In this document: piece by piece, positions 10,258-20,900 of the stretch
Position numbering within the stretch: position 1 is the stretch's first letter
Layout: each line of letters begins with the position of its first letter
NCBI GenBank assembly: GCA_032718565.1
Contig: JAVGVS010000005.1
Span: 352,501-416,500, forward strand
Reading direction: 5' to 3'
Origin: Distichodus sexfasciatus
Taxonomy: Eukaryota > Chordata > Actinopteri > Characiformes > Distichodontidae
Length of the DNA stretch: 64,000 nucleotides
Notes under the pieces: generated by a model
Database searches by the model: none
The model's input: only the letters and a program-made list of their open reading frames with translations
What the model was told of the DNA's origin: nothing
Position numbers and translations under genes: made by a program

Positions 10258-11031
10258 ATGACCTCGTGATCAGAGTGTAAAGGTACCCAATGTTGGGGAG
10301 TAACGGAATACATGTACCGGCGTTACGTATTTAGAATACAAAATATGAGTAACTGTATTCCGTTACAGTTACCGTTTAAATAGGTGATAATTAGAATACA
10401 GTTACTTTGTTGAAATAAATGGATTACACGGCGGTCTTTTCCTGTTTCATATGTTAGGCTATCTCCTCTCTAATTTTGGTAATTCCACGCATTCCACAAA
10501 ACATGCAATAAGAGGCTCTAATGGGCAATAAGGCTCCTGTTAATGTTGGTGGCGTCAGTTACACAATGGACCCGGGGCCAGCACAACAGAGCCAGCAGTA
10601 CCCGGGCAGGAATGCATTTCTTACTCGGAAATTTGCTCCTCAACAGTATATTGTCCATTCAGGGAGATTTGGGCTTAACAGCCAATTGGTAGAGAAAAAC
10701 AAACAAGAATTTGCAGGATGTGATTGCTACATTCATGTAGTTGTAAAAAGTATGACAATATATTAAGTAATCCAAAGTATTCAGAATACGTTAGTCACAT
10801 TCAGTAACTTAACGGAATACGTTACAAACTACATTTTGGGGCATGTAATCTGTAGTGGAATACATTTTAAAAGTAAGCTTCCCAACTCTGAAGGTACCAC
10901 TGAGATCACATCAGTTGCCAGATGGGTCAAAGTTCACAGATGGGTCAAATGCAGAGGTCACATTTCGTTGTGGTGCACTGTGTACTGTGCTGTGGTGCGT
11001 TTACAATGACAAATAATCACTCACTTTCACA
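10258..11031 (+). mobile_element. SINE family 2, split by a hAT-type insertion
   Basis: The left part (10258-10287) contains the CTCGTGATCAGAG and TAAAGGTACC words. The right part (10891-11031) resumes with AAGGTACCACTGAG and continues to the GATGGGTCAAATGCAGAGG and TGTGGTGCACTGTG words. Positions 10288-10890 are the later insertion. Some internal SINE sequence between GATCACATCAG and TTGCCAGATGG is rearranged. Confidence 0.75.
10288..10890. mobile_element. hAT-type non-autonomous transposon with perfect 8-bp target duplication
   Basis: The 603-bp element begins CAATGTTGGGGAGTAACGG and ends TTCCCAACTCTG, giving inverted ends of the CAnnGTTGGG type. It is flanked on both sides by AAGGTACC (10280-10287 and 10891-10898), a perfect 8-bp target-site duplication, the length produced by hAT-superfamily transposases. 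Subterminal GTATTCCGTTAC-like words recur in inverted orientation near both ends and could be transposase binding sites. An 81-codon open frame at 10521-10766 has no recognisable domain. Confidence 0.85.
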
Positions 11032-12399
11032 TTTAACCAGCCATACTTGTAAGACGTTTTCAATAAATATATACAGTACAGTTTTATAAAGCTATTACGG
11101 CACTATTACATAAATAAATCTCATCTGAAGGGTGGTAGGAACATAAATCAGGAGTTTGATCACAACAAAAAAAAATTATCACAATGATAGGGGAATCGCA
11201 TCTGAGTTAGCCAAAAATTTTTTTTTGGTTTTTTTTGAGTCATTGGCATCGGAGAGATGCTTAGATTTGCCTGATATTTTCAGTCGACATTTTATGATGC
11301 ATTTATTAAGGTAGTGCTGGTGCCAGGTATGTCCAAAGTCTGAGGTCGGATTTTAAACGGCTCACGCCTTCTGTCTTCTATGGCGTTATTTTGTGCCAAA
11401 ATTCCAAGAACACAGTGGAAAGTTTGCAAGCAAAATCTCTTATCTTTAAGTGCTCAACTCTGCTTAACCAACTTAAATAACTAACTAATTTGCGTGCTAG
11501 TCTTACTTAGCGAATGTGAGCTTGTTCATGGGCTGTGTCCTGAGCCATGTACTACTGCATTAAATAGTAGGGTAGGTAAGTGCTCTTGTCATACTTTTCT
11601 CTGCGGTAGTATGCACCTCAGGAAATAGTCGGAGTTGTAGCTTAACAGTTGTCTATGCGCTAGGTAGTGCACATGGAGAGTCACATGATTTGGTACACCA
11701 CATAGGGTAGGAAGTGAGTTATTTTGTGGCAAAATTCTGAGTGCTACAATACAATTTCAATTAAATTCAATTCGGGAGTCAATATCACAAGCTAACGTAA
11801 CACAATCACTTGCATTCATATCAAATCACAAGAGCAACTACAATATTGTTTGACATTTGTATTCCTCAGCTCAACCTGACATTTAAATGACAATCTTCTC
11901 TTTTAATAAAAATAGACCCCCTGTCCAATGTAAAGTGACCTTACAATATATGATGATCTGATAAACGTTTGGAATCAGTGCAATGGGCTTGTTGATTGTT
12001 GAATTAATGTATCGATGTATTGATGTAGTTATACTTCTAAAGGACGGTGTCTATTTTGCAACGTCATCGCTGTCTTAGGGGCTTTGGATTCCAGAGGGTA
12101 AACAAGCAAAATTCTATAATAAATGTTAAGGCACATCTCCTGGCCCTCCATATATCAGCATATCTAACCTGCTGGCCACCAGCTGTGTCCAAGGCTAAGG
12201 CACACACACTGACACACACTCAAGGTCAAGTACAGTACAGTTATGTGGAAAGTTCTAGTTTCCCAATCCCATTTCTGTCTTGTTAACGAGAGGCGTAAAT
12301 GGCAGAGGCAGGCAAAACAACCTCATTCCTTATCACTGTCAAACAAACGCAGGATTAACCCTTAATTGACAGATCAGCCGCTGAAGCCCAACTCCTGTT
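11032..12399. other. Unique to low-copy DNA, no gene seen
   Basis: I find no exon or RNA gene. Positions 11300-11720 contain paragraph-like words (for example GGGCTGTGTCC near 11531) that may belong to an old dispersed repeat, but I see no clear ends. A small Ser/Leu open frame at 12047-12286 has no domain. Confidence 0.4.
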
Positions 12400-12760
12400 T
12401 GCCTTTTTGTCCCTCTCCCTTTGTGAGCGGGAGCTGTGACACCTTTCACGTTCAGCCATCAAAGACGGGGTCATTCAATTACAGCCTCGTATAGTCAGAT
12501 TTAATTATTACCCACATTCTCATTAAAATGCAAATGGAGATCGTAATTAATAGATTATTTGAAAGCATTAATGAGAGCAAATGACAAAATAATAATTAAA
12601 CAGAAGATAACAAAGCACCTCGAGTGATTTCCGATGAAAAATATTATGAATATTTCAGTAATATGCGACGATTTTACAAACGCTGCGAGGAGCATAACTC
12701 TCAAACAAGTACAAATGGAAAGACTCTCTGTTCTCTGTGATATTACTCTACTTTCATAAC
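12400..12760. promoter_or_regulatory. AT-rich candidate enhancer with octamer and homeodomain words
   Basis: This block lacks repeats and contains a perfect POU octamer ATGCAAAT at 12528-12535. Several homeodomain cores lie around it: TTAATTATTA at 12501-12510, TAATTAA at 12544-12550, ATTAATGAG near 12568 and AATAATTAAA at 12591-12600. The dense clustering of such sites in otherwise unique DNA is typical of vertebrate developmental enhancers. No target gene is visible, and conservation cannot be tested here. Confidence 0.4.
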
Positions 12761-13052
12761 GAGTGCAAAGTAGAAGTAAAATCTCTCCAGTTAACCTACA
12801 ATGGATTTAATTTCAGGGAAATTGTATTTTGTGACATGACTCAAAAGAAGTCAACATATGCTGTGTTTAAGTGATCTCATGTTCACTGTCTTTAGTATAA
12901 TATTATATGCCTGTATAATTAATTGTGTATTTAACTGGATTAAATCAGATATGGTAATAACCACAGGTCTCTACCACATTCTCTGACTTTTTGTCTTTAA
13001 AATATAACATTTATAATTAATAATATTAATATATAAACATCTGTCTCTTCAA

Positions 13053-13320
13053 GGGCGGCACGGTGGTGCAGTGGTTAGAGCTACTGCCTCACAGCGTGAA
13101 GGTCCTGGGGTTGAGTCCCTAGGTCGGCTGCGGGGCCTTTCTGTGTGGAGTTGCATGCTCTCCCCAAGTTCGCCCTGTGATCGGATGGTAACCGGTTCAA
13201 GTCCCAGCCCCGTGCCACTGAAGAATGCATGAGCACCGTGCTACACATTAGCTCCTCACTGCCTCTTTTTCTCTGGTGCACTGTGTGTTGCGCTTTGTTG
13301 TGCTGTGTTCACAATGACAT
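13053..13320 (+). mobile_element. Chimeric SINE: family 1 head joined to family 2 tail
   Basis: Positions 13053-13171 match family 1: GCGGCACGGTGGTGCAGTGG, then GTGTGGAGTTGCATGCTCTC. At about 13172 the sequence switches to family 2 (CCTGTGATCGG, GGTTCAAGTCCCAG, then TGGTGCACTGTGTG and GTTCACAATGACA). There is no target duplication at the switch, so it may reflect template switching during reverse transcription, or insertion of one into the other followed by deletion. Confidence 0.65.
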
Positions 13321-14990
13321 ACAACACTCATTTTAATGAATTTACTTTATTTACAGAGGAATTCTCTAATGTTAAAGCTGTTAGTGCTGTTAACAAAGAA
13401 TGGAGATTTTGAATTAAGTGCTCTTTCAAACACAGGAATACTGTACAATCTGAGTGATTACTGAACTCTTCAACAAACCAGCGCTTTATCAATACCATAC
13501 CCACCATCTACCTGGATATTACACATGGTCCTTAATAACATGGAGAAATAGGCTCAAGAGCTGTGACAATGCTGAAAAATTGTGTGGCATGTAAGGATGC
13601 ACATTAGACAACAGGAATGGTAAAAAGGAAGAAAAAATCAAGACAATTACTTTCTTTCATGTGCTGGAAAATTGTGATCAAACCAATATCGCTTGCCAAG
13701 TTGAGTCACACCATTGTTGGTGTACTTTGTGTTCTTTTGCCAAGATTTGAATAGATATTTTTTCAACACTCTCATTTTAGTTGGAAAATTTTCACTGAAT
13801 ACACATTTCTGTTTTATGTTTTCTCAAAATCTTTCACTAGGAGTGCATTTTTTTCTTCCTCTTCCCACCTTCTCTTTTATGGCTGAACTATTATGGCAAA
13901 CTCCATGTTTCTTAAGTAGCCAGTGCTTGAATATTAAACAGAGTGTAGAGTGCAGTGATTATAAGGAAGACAGAGATAGAGAAATGAAGCACTCCATCAT
14001 TAGACCTTCATCCGAGTGATGTCTTAAGCACAAACTGATACACGTACTAAAAATCTATCTGTTATTCTATGATGTTTGTCTGCTGTTGGTTTTCAATTGT
14101 AGAAGAACAACATACCAGCTAATAAAAAGGCATGTCAGGAATATGTCATTTTGTCTATTGGTGTTGTTTTATAAATGTATAGCGCATAAAAGTAAACTGT
14201 GAAGTTCTGAATTTGCCTGAGGCATTGCATTTTGTCCCACCCTTAGTGACAGGAGGAGAAGCAGAGTATTAAAAATGGAGGACGAGTTGCTGCCTTGTCG
14301 TCAATAACGAGTATCGCTCCCACTTCAAATCCAGGAGGTCGTTTTGTTCCGGGCTCAGGAAAACGAAGCGAAGGCGAACAGTGGAAACGTCATCAATGGC
14401 AACCATTCTGGCATCAATGTCATGCATCTACCACTTGATGAGGACTGAACACAATGTGCAATCATTTGCGATTCAAGAGTGATTCAGCACGAGCTTCCTC
14501 TACAACCTCTCCAACCGCAACAGCACTTGGCATGCTACCGCTTAGCGGGAATTATCACAGCTAAACACCAGTGCTCCCGGCACGTCTACACAACCCCCCT
14601 GAATGGCGGCTGAAGACGCTTTTGTTTCAGATTTTTCACCATTGTTGCAGGCGTGTTTTGGCAGGATTGGTCTAGCTGACTCTAAATCTGCTCGGACGGA
14701 TGTTCAATACACGGCCAGATATTGAGAGGGCGTCCAGCTAATCTTCAAGCCGACCAGCATTTTCTCTCAACAAGCTATACAGCAAAGAGACAGAATACAG
14801 CAGTGGCTCTGGCAGCTCAGTGGCTCTGTCTGTAGAGAAAGCAAACATCACAAATTTCATCAGGATCATTATGGTCGAATTGCTTGTTTGATGGAGGTCT
14901 TCTAGTCTAGTTGGTCACAGGTTTAAAAGAAAACCCTGCAAGTATTCAAATCAAAGTTTAGATTGGTACAAAGCAAGTGGTGTAGGGTAC
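13321..14990. other. Unique DNA, no gene called
   Basis: AT-rich sequence to about 14200, then a higher-GC block at about 14220-14860 with many short interrupted frames. The latter reads like an old gene or element fragment (for example CATCAATGGCAACCATTC near 14392), but frames break often and no domain is recognisable. It adjoins a TTAA element and could be a second, undated transposon. Confidence 0.35.
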
Positions 14991-15728
14991 TTAAAGCAAC
15001 ACTAGGTAAGATTTGCTCGCCTGGTCCCCCTACAGATGAAAAACGGACAACTAGCAGGACAACTAATGTGCAATCAATGTCTTCAGTCCATATTTGTATA
15101 ATTCAATGCTTTGAAGACAAAATGAGAATAGCGATAACTAGCACGCTAACTATCGACAACTAGCTAGCATGTTAGCTACCGTCTTGATAAATTGTTATAG
15201 GCTACTGCTTGAATAACTTGATTTGTGGACATAACCGGAGGGCTATTCTTCAACAATACGGCCTGACAGCCACACAGCCAGCTCAAAAGCAAAGTATTTA
15301 TACTTACTAGTCCAACAGTAACAGCTCCAGGTCACCATCGGTCCTCCTCTTTCAGCTCACACAAGCAAGTGAAAGTCGGGCCAATATTCACCCTAGTCCA
15401 GGCTCTTGCTTTATCGCTCTCCTGGTTTCTTTTTCTCATCTGACAGCTTCCGTACCCTCTTCGTTTTCCTTGCCGCTTCAGCCATGACAGCTAGGCTACT
15501 TCTAGCTTTTATTAGTCCTTAACTTCAGTTACCTACCTCGTATTTTGAAGGGGGTTTTGTGTCAGTGTTCCTACCCAAACACCGAAGTTTCATAGTGCCA
15601 GTGCAGGCGATGCAGACGCTCTCAAGCGATGATAAAGGTGTAATAGAACCTATTGTGAGTTTATGTACCATCAAAATGATCTTGAAAATATAGTTTGAAG
15701 GCTAAAAAACTACATAGTGTTGCTTTAA
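14991..15728. mobile_element. TTAA-flanked DNA transposon (non-autonomous)
   Basis: TTAA occurs at both edges (14991-14994 and 15725-15728). Immediately inside are inverted ends AGCAACACTAGGTA on the left and the complement of AGCAACACTATGTA on the right, 13 of 14 matching. TTAA target duplication is used by piggyBac and Kolobok superfamilies; I cannot decide between them. A decayed coding remnant lies on the minus strand near 15325-15486. Confidence 0.75.
15325..15486 (-). pseudogene. Decayed transposon-borne ORF with a TRVNIG motif
   Basis: On the minus strand an ATG at 15486 opens MAEAARKTKRVRKLSDEKKK, which then meets a stop. In a shifted frame it continues as KARAWTRVNIGPTF and CELKEEDR, and after another shift as DGDLELLLLD. 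Together these follow the order of a basic N-terminus, a T-R-V-N-I-G segment and an acidic-leucine block that I recall from uncharacterised teleost proteins. At least two frameshifts and one stop break it. Its role in the parent transposon is unknown to me. Confidence 0.5.
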
Positions 15729-15751
15729 CTAGCTGTACTACAGCTAAGAGC

Positions 15752-15960
15752 AGTAGGTAGGATAATAGTTAGGGAATTGGCCCCGTGATAGGAAGGTCAG
15801 AGGTTCAAGTCCTGGACTGGTAAATCTGGTAACTCACTGCCCAAGCACTGCTCCCCAGATGCTGACAAAAGCTGTCCGCTGCTCCTTCACGGATGGCTCA
15901 AATGCAGAGGCCACAATTAGCTGTGGTGTGTTCACAATGACAATTAATCACTCACTTAAA
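15752..15960 (+). mobile_element. SINE family 2
   Basis: The tRNA-like head (GGATAATAGTTAGGGAATTG, GGTTCAAGTCCTGG) is followed by CCAAGCACTGCTCCCCAG, TGCTCCTTCACGGATGG and a GTTCACAATGACAATTAATC tail. It lacks the internal CATGAGCAAGGTAC segment. Confidence 0.75.
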
Positions 15961-16252
15961 TGAGTGTACTCGAGTGTAATTTTCTTGGACTGAGTATTAT
16001 AAATATGAACTTTCTTCATAGCAATTCTAATGCACTTTTCACTCCAGAATCCTTACATGCTTTTCTCTCATTTGACGGAACTTGCGGCTAAACCTTGGAT
16101 TGGTACAACAGGCCCAAACATGCTTCCTATGTGCCAAAATAATGTTGAATTTTCACCACAGTCTAGTCCTCGTCATTTTTGGTATTAAGCGATTTAAATA
16201 AATAATTATTTATCAGTGTGAACCACAACCACAACTGTAGGCACCACAACAT

Positions 16253-16378
16253 CTGGGGAGCAGTACTTGAGGGTGGTACCTTGCTCACGAGAACCTCTTT
16301 ACTGGTTTCGGACTTGAAGCACTGACCTTCAGATCACAGGACCAACTCCCTAACCGTTACACTATCAACTGCCTTGAA
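16253..16378 (-). mobile_element. SINE family 2, minus strand, head half
   Basis: The complement of the family 2 head is present, with GGTACCTTGCTCACGAG, then GACTTGAAGC, CCTTCAGATCAC and ACTCCCTAACCGTTACAC. The 3' half is missing. Confidence 0.7.
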
Positions 16379-17480
16379 AACTGGCATCAGATTAAAATTT
16401 AATAAATGAATGAACAAACGTTCAGATTTTGAATCAGTTATCCTTGCAAAGATGAACCTATACCAACAAAATATTTGTAATACTTTAATATTTAAATATT
16501 AAAGTATTCATTTTTTTATTTTAATACTTTAATATTTCAAATATTTTTAACACTTGTTCATATCAGCTACTATTACTCAAGTATTATTTGAATGAATAAA
16601 TTTAACAAAGAATACTTATTTTGACTTGAGTATGGGTTTGTACATCACACACTCCTAGTCAGAAATATAATCGATTTTCACAAACCAGCTAAAACCACCT
16701 CTTGATTTTGTTCTTTTTTCCTGTATGGATGTCAGTTGGACTTATCTCTTAATTTCAGACTAATGAGAGGTAACGATACAGAGCGCAAATCTCTTTTGCA
16801 CGATTAAAGACGAGGTCAGAATTTTGACCTGATTAGCCGAGGTCAGCTTTTAGTCATTCTACAAGGCTGGGTTAAGATGACCAGCTTGTTAGGTATGGTC
16901 TGGAGAGTCCAGCTTGCTCTAGATTAACTAAATCCTCTTTTTATGAATTACACCACTGCTGAACATTATCCAGCGCCTGGTGGAAGAAGGGCAATTCTCT
17001 TAGCGGGTTTAATAATTTAGTAATTCCTCTCTTCCGCATCTCATGGAGCCACATTAAGCTGTGGGGTGTGATGCCAAGAATGCGTGCGCTTAATTTCAAA
17101 CATGAAGCATGAGGCAGCAGAGTTCAAACAAAAAATATTACAATTTATTGCAGTCGGATCACTGAATAAATTAAAAGGTTTTACTAAAGTGCTTGATGAA
17201 CATAAGGCTGCAAGAGTTATAGAACAAAACTTTCTCCGTCTTTATAAGCTATAAGAAAGAAACAATGAGAGTATTCCTTCATCAACCGCTGATGAATACA
17301 TGGACTGTTCATAAGCATGCACACACTCCTACACTGTCTCTCTCTTTCCCACAACAATTTATGCTGGTCAGAAGGATAGACTAAAATAAACAGGCATGTT
17401 CACTCATCTTACAGCAGTCAGACATCATTAAGAAAATGAAAGAAGCTTTATCAAATCTTACAGCCATCATACAAGTGGTC
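16379..17480. other. Unique AT-rich DNA, no gene seen
   Basis: A palindrome-like TTTAATATTTAAATATTAAA region lies near 16486-16505. Positions 17030-17120 are more complex, unique DNA. No exon is recognisable. Confidence 0.4.
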
Positions 17481-17490
17481 TGTCCATGCA

Positions 17491-17519
17491 TATGTGTGTG
17501 TGTGTTGTGTGTGTGTGTG
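17491..17519. repeat. (TG)n microsatellite
   Basis: TG dinucleotide run with one central TT. Confidence 0.85.
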
Positions 17520-17650
17520 GCTCCCGAGTCGCCTTGCACAATGAGCAAACAGGAAGACATGCTTCCATACTGATTTGGCACATGATGCAAAAGGTGCATT
17601 TGATTCACACAAATGCTGGTGCAGTTCACAGCACCTGCCAAGCACTGATA

Positions 17651-18007
17651 GTAAAAGAGAGAGAGAGAGAGAGACAGAGAGAGAGAGAGGAAGACAGAGA
17701 GAAGAGAGACAGAGTAGAGAGAGGTATAGAAGAGTGAGCGAGAGAAGGAAAGAGATAGAAAGACAAAGAACTGAGAGAGAGAGAGAGAGAGAGAGGGAGG
17801 GAGAATGAGAGAAAGAACAAGAGAGAGACAGAGAAAAAAGAGAAATAGAGAGAGAAAAAAAAGATAGAGAGTAGACAGGAATAGAGGAGAGAGATAGAGA
17901 GAATATAGAGTGAGAGAGGTAGACAAAAACAGAGGACAGAGATAGAATAGAGTGAGAGAAAAGATAGAGAGAGAGAGATCAGAGTTAGAGGGAGAGAGAG
18001 AGAGAGT
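17651..18007. repeat. Long homopurine (GA-rich) tract
   Basis: Roughly 350 bases are almost entirely A and G on the plus strand, built from GA, AGAGAC and GATAGA units. Purine/pyrimidine tracts of this length can form triplex (H-DNA) structures. The 218-codon minus-strand open frame that covers it is a translated (CT)n tract, Ser/Leu/Phe-rich, and not a gene. Confidence 0.9.
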
Positions 18008-18020
18008 TAAGTGTTCAGTT

Positions 18021-18042
18021 AACACACACACACACACACACA
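18021..18042. repeat. (CA)n microsatellite
   Basis: A CA run directly after the purine tract. Confidence 0.9.
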
Positions 18043-18109
18043 GCCTGTGATGTTAAACAAAGCTCCAAATCACACCATCAAACACTATCACCATAAGCAG
18101 CAATCAGGC

Positions 18110-18990
18110 CCTTCAGGAGGCTCCTATAGATTCTAAACAGGACCGGAAACGTCCCGCCTCCACTGCTGCCACAGTGACAACACTGTCAAGCCTTCCTCCT
18201 CCTCTTCATCACTTTCCCAAGGCACGATGCAAAACTTTAATTTCTACATAATAAGAACAAACATTTCCGCCCAAAACGCTGCACCGCCTCATTCTGAATA
18301 CGTCTTGCTTCTCTCTCTCTCTCTCTCTCACAGTTTGAGAGTTATGAAATTGGAAGTATTTCCTGTGTCGGTTCGAGCTCAGCCAGGAATTACAATTACG
18401 TGAGCGCGTCTATCCGTCCGACCGATGGAGGGAGGAAGACTGCTGAATTTCAATCAAGCCGGCGCTGAGTGGCCTTGGGGAAGCGCATGCCACAATCAAT
18501 TATGAAAAGGGTTTATTTGCCACAGTGGTCATCCTTGCTACTGGAAACAGACCCCCAACAAATTAATTCTGGCCGCATCTGACTCTGGGCGAACCGATGT
18601 AAACAGAGCACTCAGGGGGTTCGGCGAGCGAGGGCGAGCTTTCAGAGAAAAGCGACATACGATCATTGTAATTTACATGCGTCAGCTCGTAAAGATGAAA
18701 TCAGCGAGCACCACAAAAGGCCGGCCACGTTTTATGCGCCGGCGGTTACCTGTGGGTGATCGTTAGCTTGGCCATCAACGGCAGAATGCAGACGGGGTGC
18801 CTTTCTTTTAACCCTGCGGCACCCCGGCGTATTCGCGCCGAAATTATTCACGGGACCCGTCTCACCCCTCCGAAATGGGTTGGCATTAAGATGCTTTCAA
18901 AGTCGGATTTAATTAAAACTGCAGTCTGAAAGGCACATCCAGGGTTCCACCGAGCATGTTTCTATCTGTTTTTTAAATAAAGCTTCCCGT
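18110..18990. promoter_or_regulatory. Large candidate conserved non-coding block
   Basis: Nearly 900 bases of unique, mixed-GC DNA with only a short (CT)n tract at 18309-18329. It holds homeodomain-type sites: CAATCAATTATG near 18492, AAATTAATTC near 18560 and the palindrome TTTAATTAAA at 18908-18917. A GCGCCGG/CCGGCG-rich segment lies at 18735-18835. No coding frame survives across it. It resembles a developmental enhancer cluster, but that is a compositional judgement. Confidence 0.35.
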
Positions 18991-19254
18991 AACCGATGTT
19001 CATATACGCTGGGGTGGGAGCAGCTCTCATGTCACCGGGCTACGTTGGAAGCTTTTATCATGACCACGCGCAGAAGTTTTCTTACAGATCACATTTATGT
19101 GCACAGAGCCGCTTCATGCAGAGGCCAAACTGCTTCTGTTATTTAAGATACTCTTGCTGTGCCTACTTAGGTATGAAAAAGGATATATGAATTGCAAACA
19201 GGCCTGAGTATAATCTAGAGGTGGGTGATGAAGTGATCTTAAAGGCTAAAATCT

Positions 19255-19372
19255 GACCCTTAAGCAAGACCATTAGCCCCTAGTGGCTCCAAACAAGACT
19301 GTCTGCAGAATTAGGACATGGAATTGGCTCTGGATAACAGCGTCTGATGAATGCTGTAAATGCATATGCTGG
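19255..19372 (+). mobile_element. SINE family 3, 3' part
   Basis: TTAAGCAAGACCATTAGCCC leads to TTGGCTCTGGATAACAGCGT and ATGCTGTAAATGCAT, the 3' word of family 3. The tRNA-like head is absent. Confidence 0.65.
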
Positions 19373-19429
19373 GAATGCAAAAGTGTACATTGCTCATTTT
19401 TCAAAAATGTACATTGTACATTATACAAA

Positions 19430-19585
19430 TGGAGTGTTGGTGGTCTAGTGGTTAGGACACTCACCTCTCGACCAAGAGGTCATGGGTTCTTCCAACGATT
19501 TCCATCATTGGCTCCCTGAGCAAGACCCTTAACCCCAAGTTGGTCCAGGGAGACTGTGCCTGAAATGGAACTCTAATGCTACATT
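19430..19585 (+). mobile_element. SINE family 3, 5' part with tRNA-like head
   Basis: GTTGGTGGTCTAGTGGTTAG resembles a tRNA 5' half with box A. CCAAGAGGTCATGGGTTCTTCC covers a degraded box B. CTGAGCAAGACCCTTAACCC and CCAGGGAGACTGTGCCTG follow. The GGATAAGAGCGTC tail is lost. Confidence 0.7.
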
Positions 19586-19739
19586 CGTACCAAGAGCTAC
19601 TGAAGCTGTAAAATTGCTGAAGACACTCAAAAAGCATCTCTTCAAAATATTTTTGTTTGCTGTTGTTGCCCAAGTCGCTCATGATGTCAATCGAACATTC
19701 GATCTTGTTTAAAGGAGCCACCCGCTTGTAGTGCGATGG

Positions 19740-20050
19740 TAAGCTGTGCTGTGCTGCTACACAGCCCAAAAACCTATATTACATACTCAAATACAAGAGG
19801 TCCAGACAAGCAAAGGTTTTTCACGTGTCAAAAGTATGGTAGGAACCAAAGTTTCAGAGTATGTTTTCTGGGTTACGCACAAGTGAAGAACATCTACATT
19901 CTGATTGGTTGTCGGTCGTTTACAGCCAAAATGCGTCATAACCAAAGTTTGACGCTTGTCCTTTTTCTCACACTTGTCACTCTTGTTGCTTTTGTCAATA
20001 GAAAGTCAATTACTTCCAGTGATTTTACGGCTTTAGTAGCTCTTGGCCTG
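19740..20050. other. Unclassified stretch upstream of a Tc1-like relic
   Basis: An open frame (19736-20260, plus) spans this stretch and the following Tc1-like fragment. Its middle residues include a hydrophobic run, SLTLVLFLTLVTLVAFVN. I do not recognise the source. It may be part of a transposon with unusual 5' sequence, or unrelated DNA fused by chance to the relic frame. Confidence 0.3.
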
Positions 20051-20310
20051 AACGTAGCATTAATGCTTCAGAAACACCAAGAGATTTTGGACAACTTCAT
20101 GCTCCCAACTTTGTGCGAACAGTTCCTGTTCCAACATGACTGTTCCACCAGTGCACAAAGCAAACTCTATAAAGACATGGATGAGCGAGTTTGGTGTGGA
20201 GGAACTGGTCTGCACAAAGCCCTGACCTCAACTCTACATAACACCATTGGGATGAATTAGACTGTGAGCCAGGCCTTCTCGTCCAACATCAGTGACTGAC
20301 CAAACAAATG
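20050..20310 (+). mobile_element. Tc1-like relic, same family as 57938-58409
   Basis: Words such as GAGATTTTGGACAACTTCATG, GACTGTTCCACCAGTGCACA, AAAGACATGGATGAGCGAGT and GGGATGAATTAGACTG line up in order with the element at 57938-58409. Frameshifts break the transposase remnant. Terminal inverted repeats are not visible at either edge. Confidence 0.7.
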
Positions 20311-20452
20311 GTCTTCTGGAATTATCTTATATTGATCGCTGGCTCCCGAACTGAATAAAATCATATCGTAGCAGACTTCGTGATACAGACAGACATAGCA
20401 TTGTTCCCCATTGAATCGATATAAGTGAATTAATATGAGTCATTCTTTGTCC

Positions 20453-20578
20453 TGAGAGCAGTGCTTGGGGTTGGTACCTTGCCCATCAGTATCTCATTGG
20501 TACCTTTATTGGTCCGGAACTTGAACCGGCCACCCTCTGATCATGGGGTCAACTCCTTAACTGTTATATCATATAGTG
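20453..20578 (-). mobile_element. SINE family 2, minus strand, head half
   Basis: The complement of the family head is visible as TTGGTACCTTGCCCATCAG, GGAACTTGAACCGGCC, CTCTGATCATGGGGTCAACT and CCTTAACTGTTATATC. The 3' half is missing. Confidence 0.7.
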
Positions 20579-20679
20579 ATGAAACTTAACATCTGCACCC
20601 CTTGTTCTATGTTTCTCTAAACTGGAATAAAAAATAGAAAGTGTGTTTTTATGCTCTCTCTCACCATGTCTCCCATTTC

Positions 20680-20900
20680 CACTCAGAAAAGCTCATCAGC
20701 GATGAGTCTCAGATGAGCGTTTGACATCCCCCCTCAACCCCGCTTCAGGGCCTGAGAAACTCCATTAAGCAGGCGGGCCGTAAAGCCAGGGCTGCAGGCT
20801 GCCTCCGCCTCCAGACCCGCTCCATCCCCCGTTTATCGCCCGCAGACATCGAGGCTAACGGGTCACGGCGGGCACGCGGCGACCGGGGGGCTCTGAATCA
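20680..20900. promoter_or_regulatory. GC-rich unique block, candidate non-coding element
   Basis: A locally GC-rich stretch (CGGGCCGTAAAGCCAGG, CGGCGGGCACGCGGCGACCG) in an otherwise AT-rich window, with several CpGs. It is too short and has too little context to call a CpG island or promoter. Confidence 0.2.

Noticed and set aside
10521..10766. 81-codon frame inside the hAT-type element
   Set aside because: It shows no transposase motif and is likely chance within a non-autonomous element.
17381..18037. 218-codon minus-strand open frame
   Set aside because: It is a translated (CT)n tract, Ser/Leu/Phe-rich and low in complexity.
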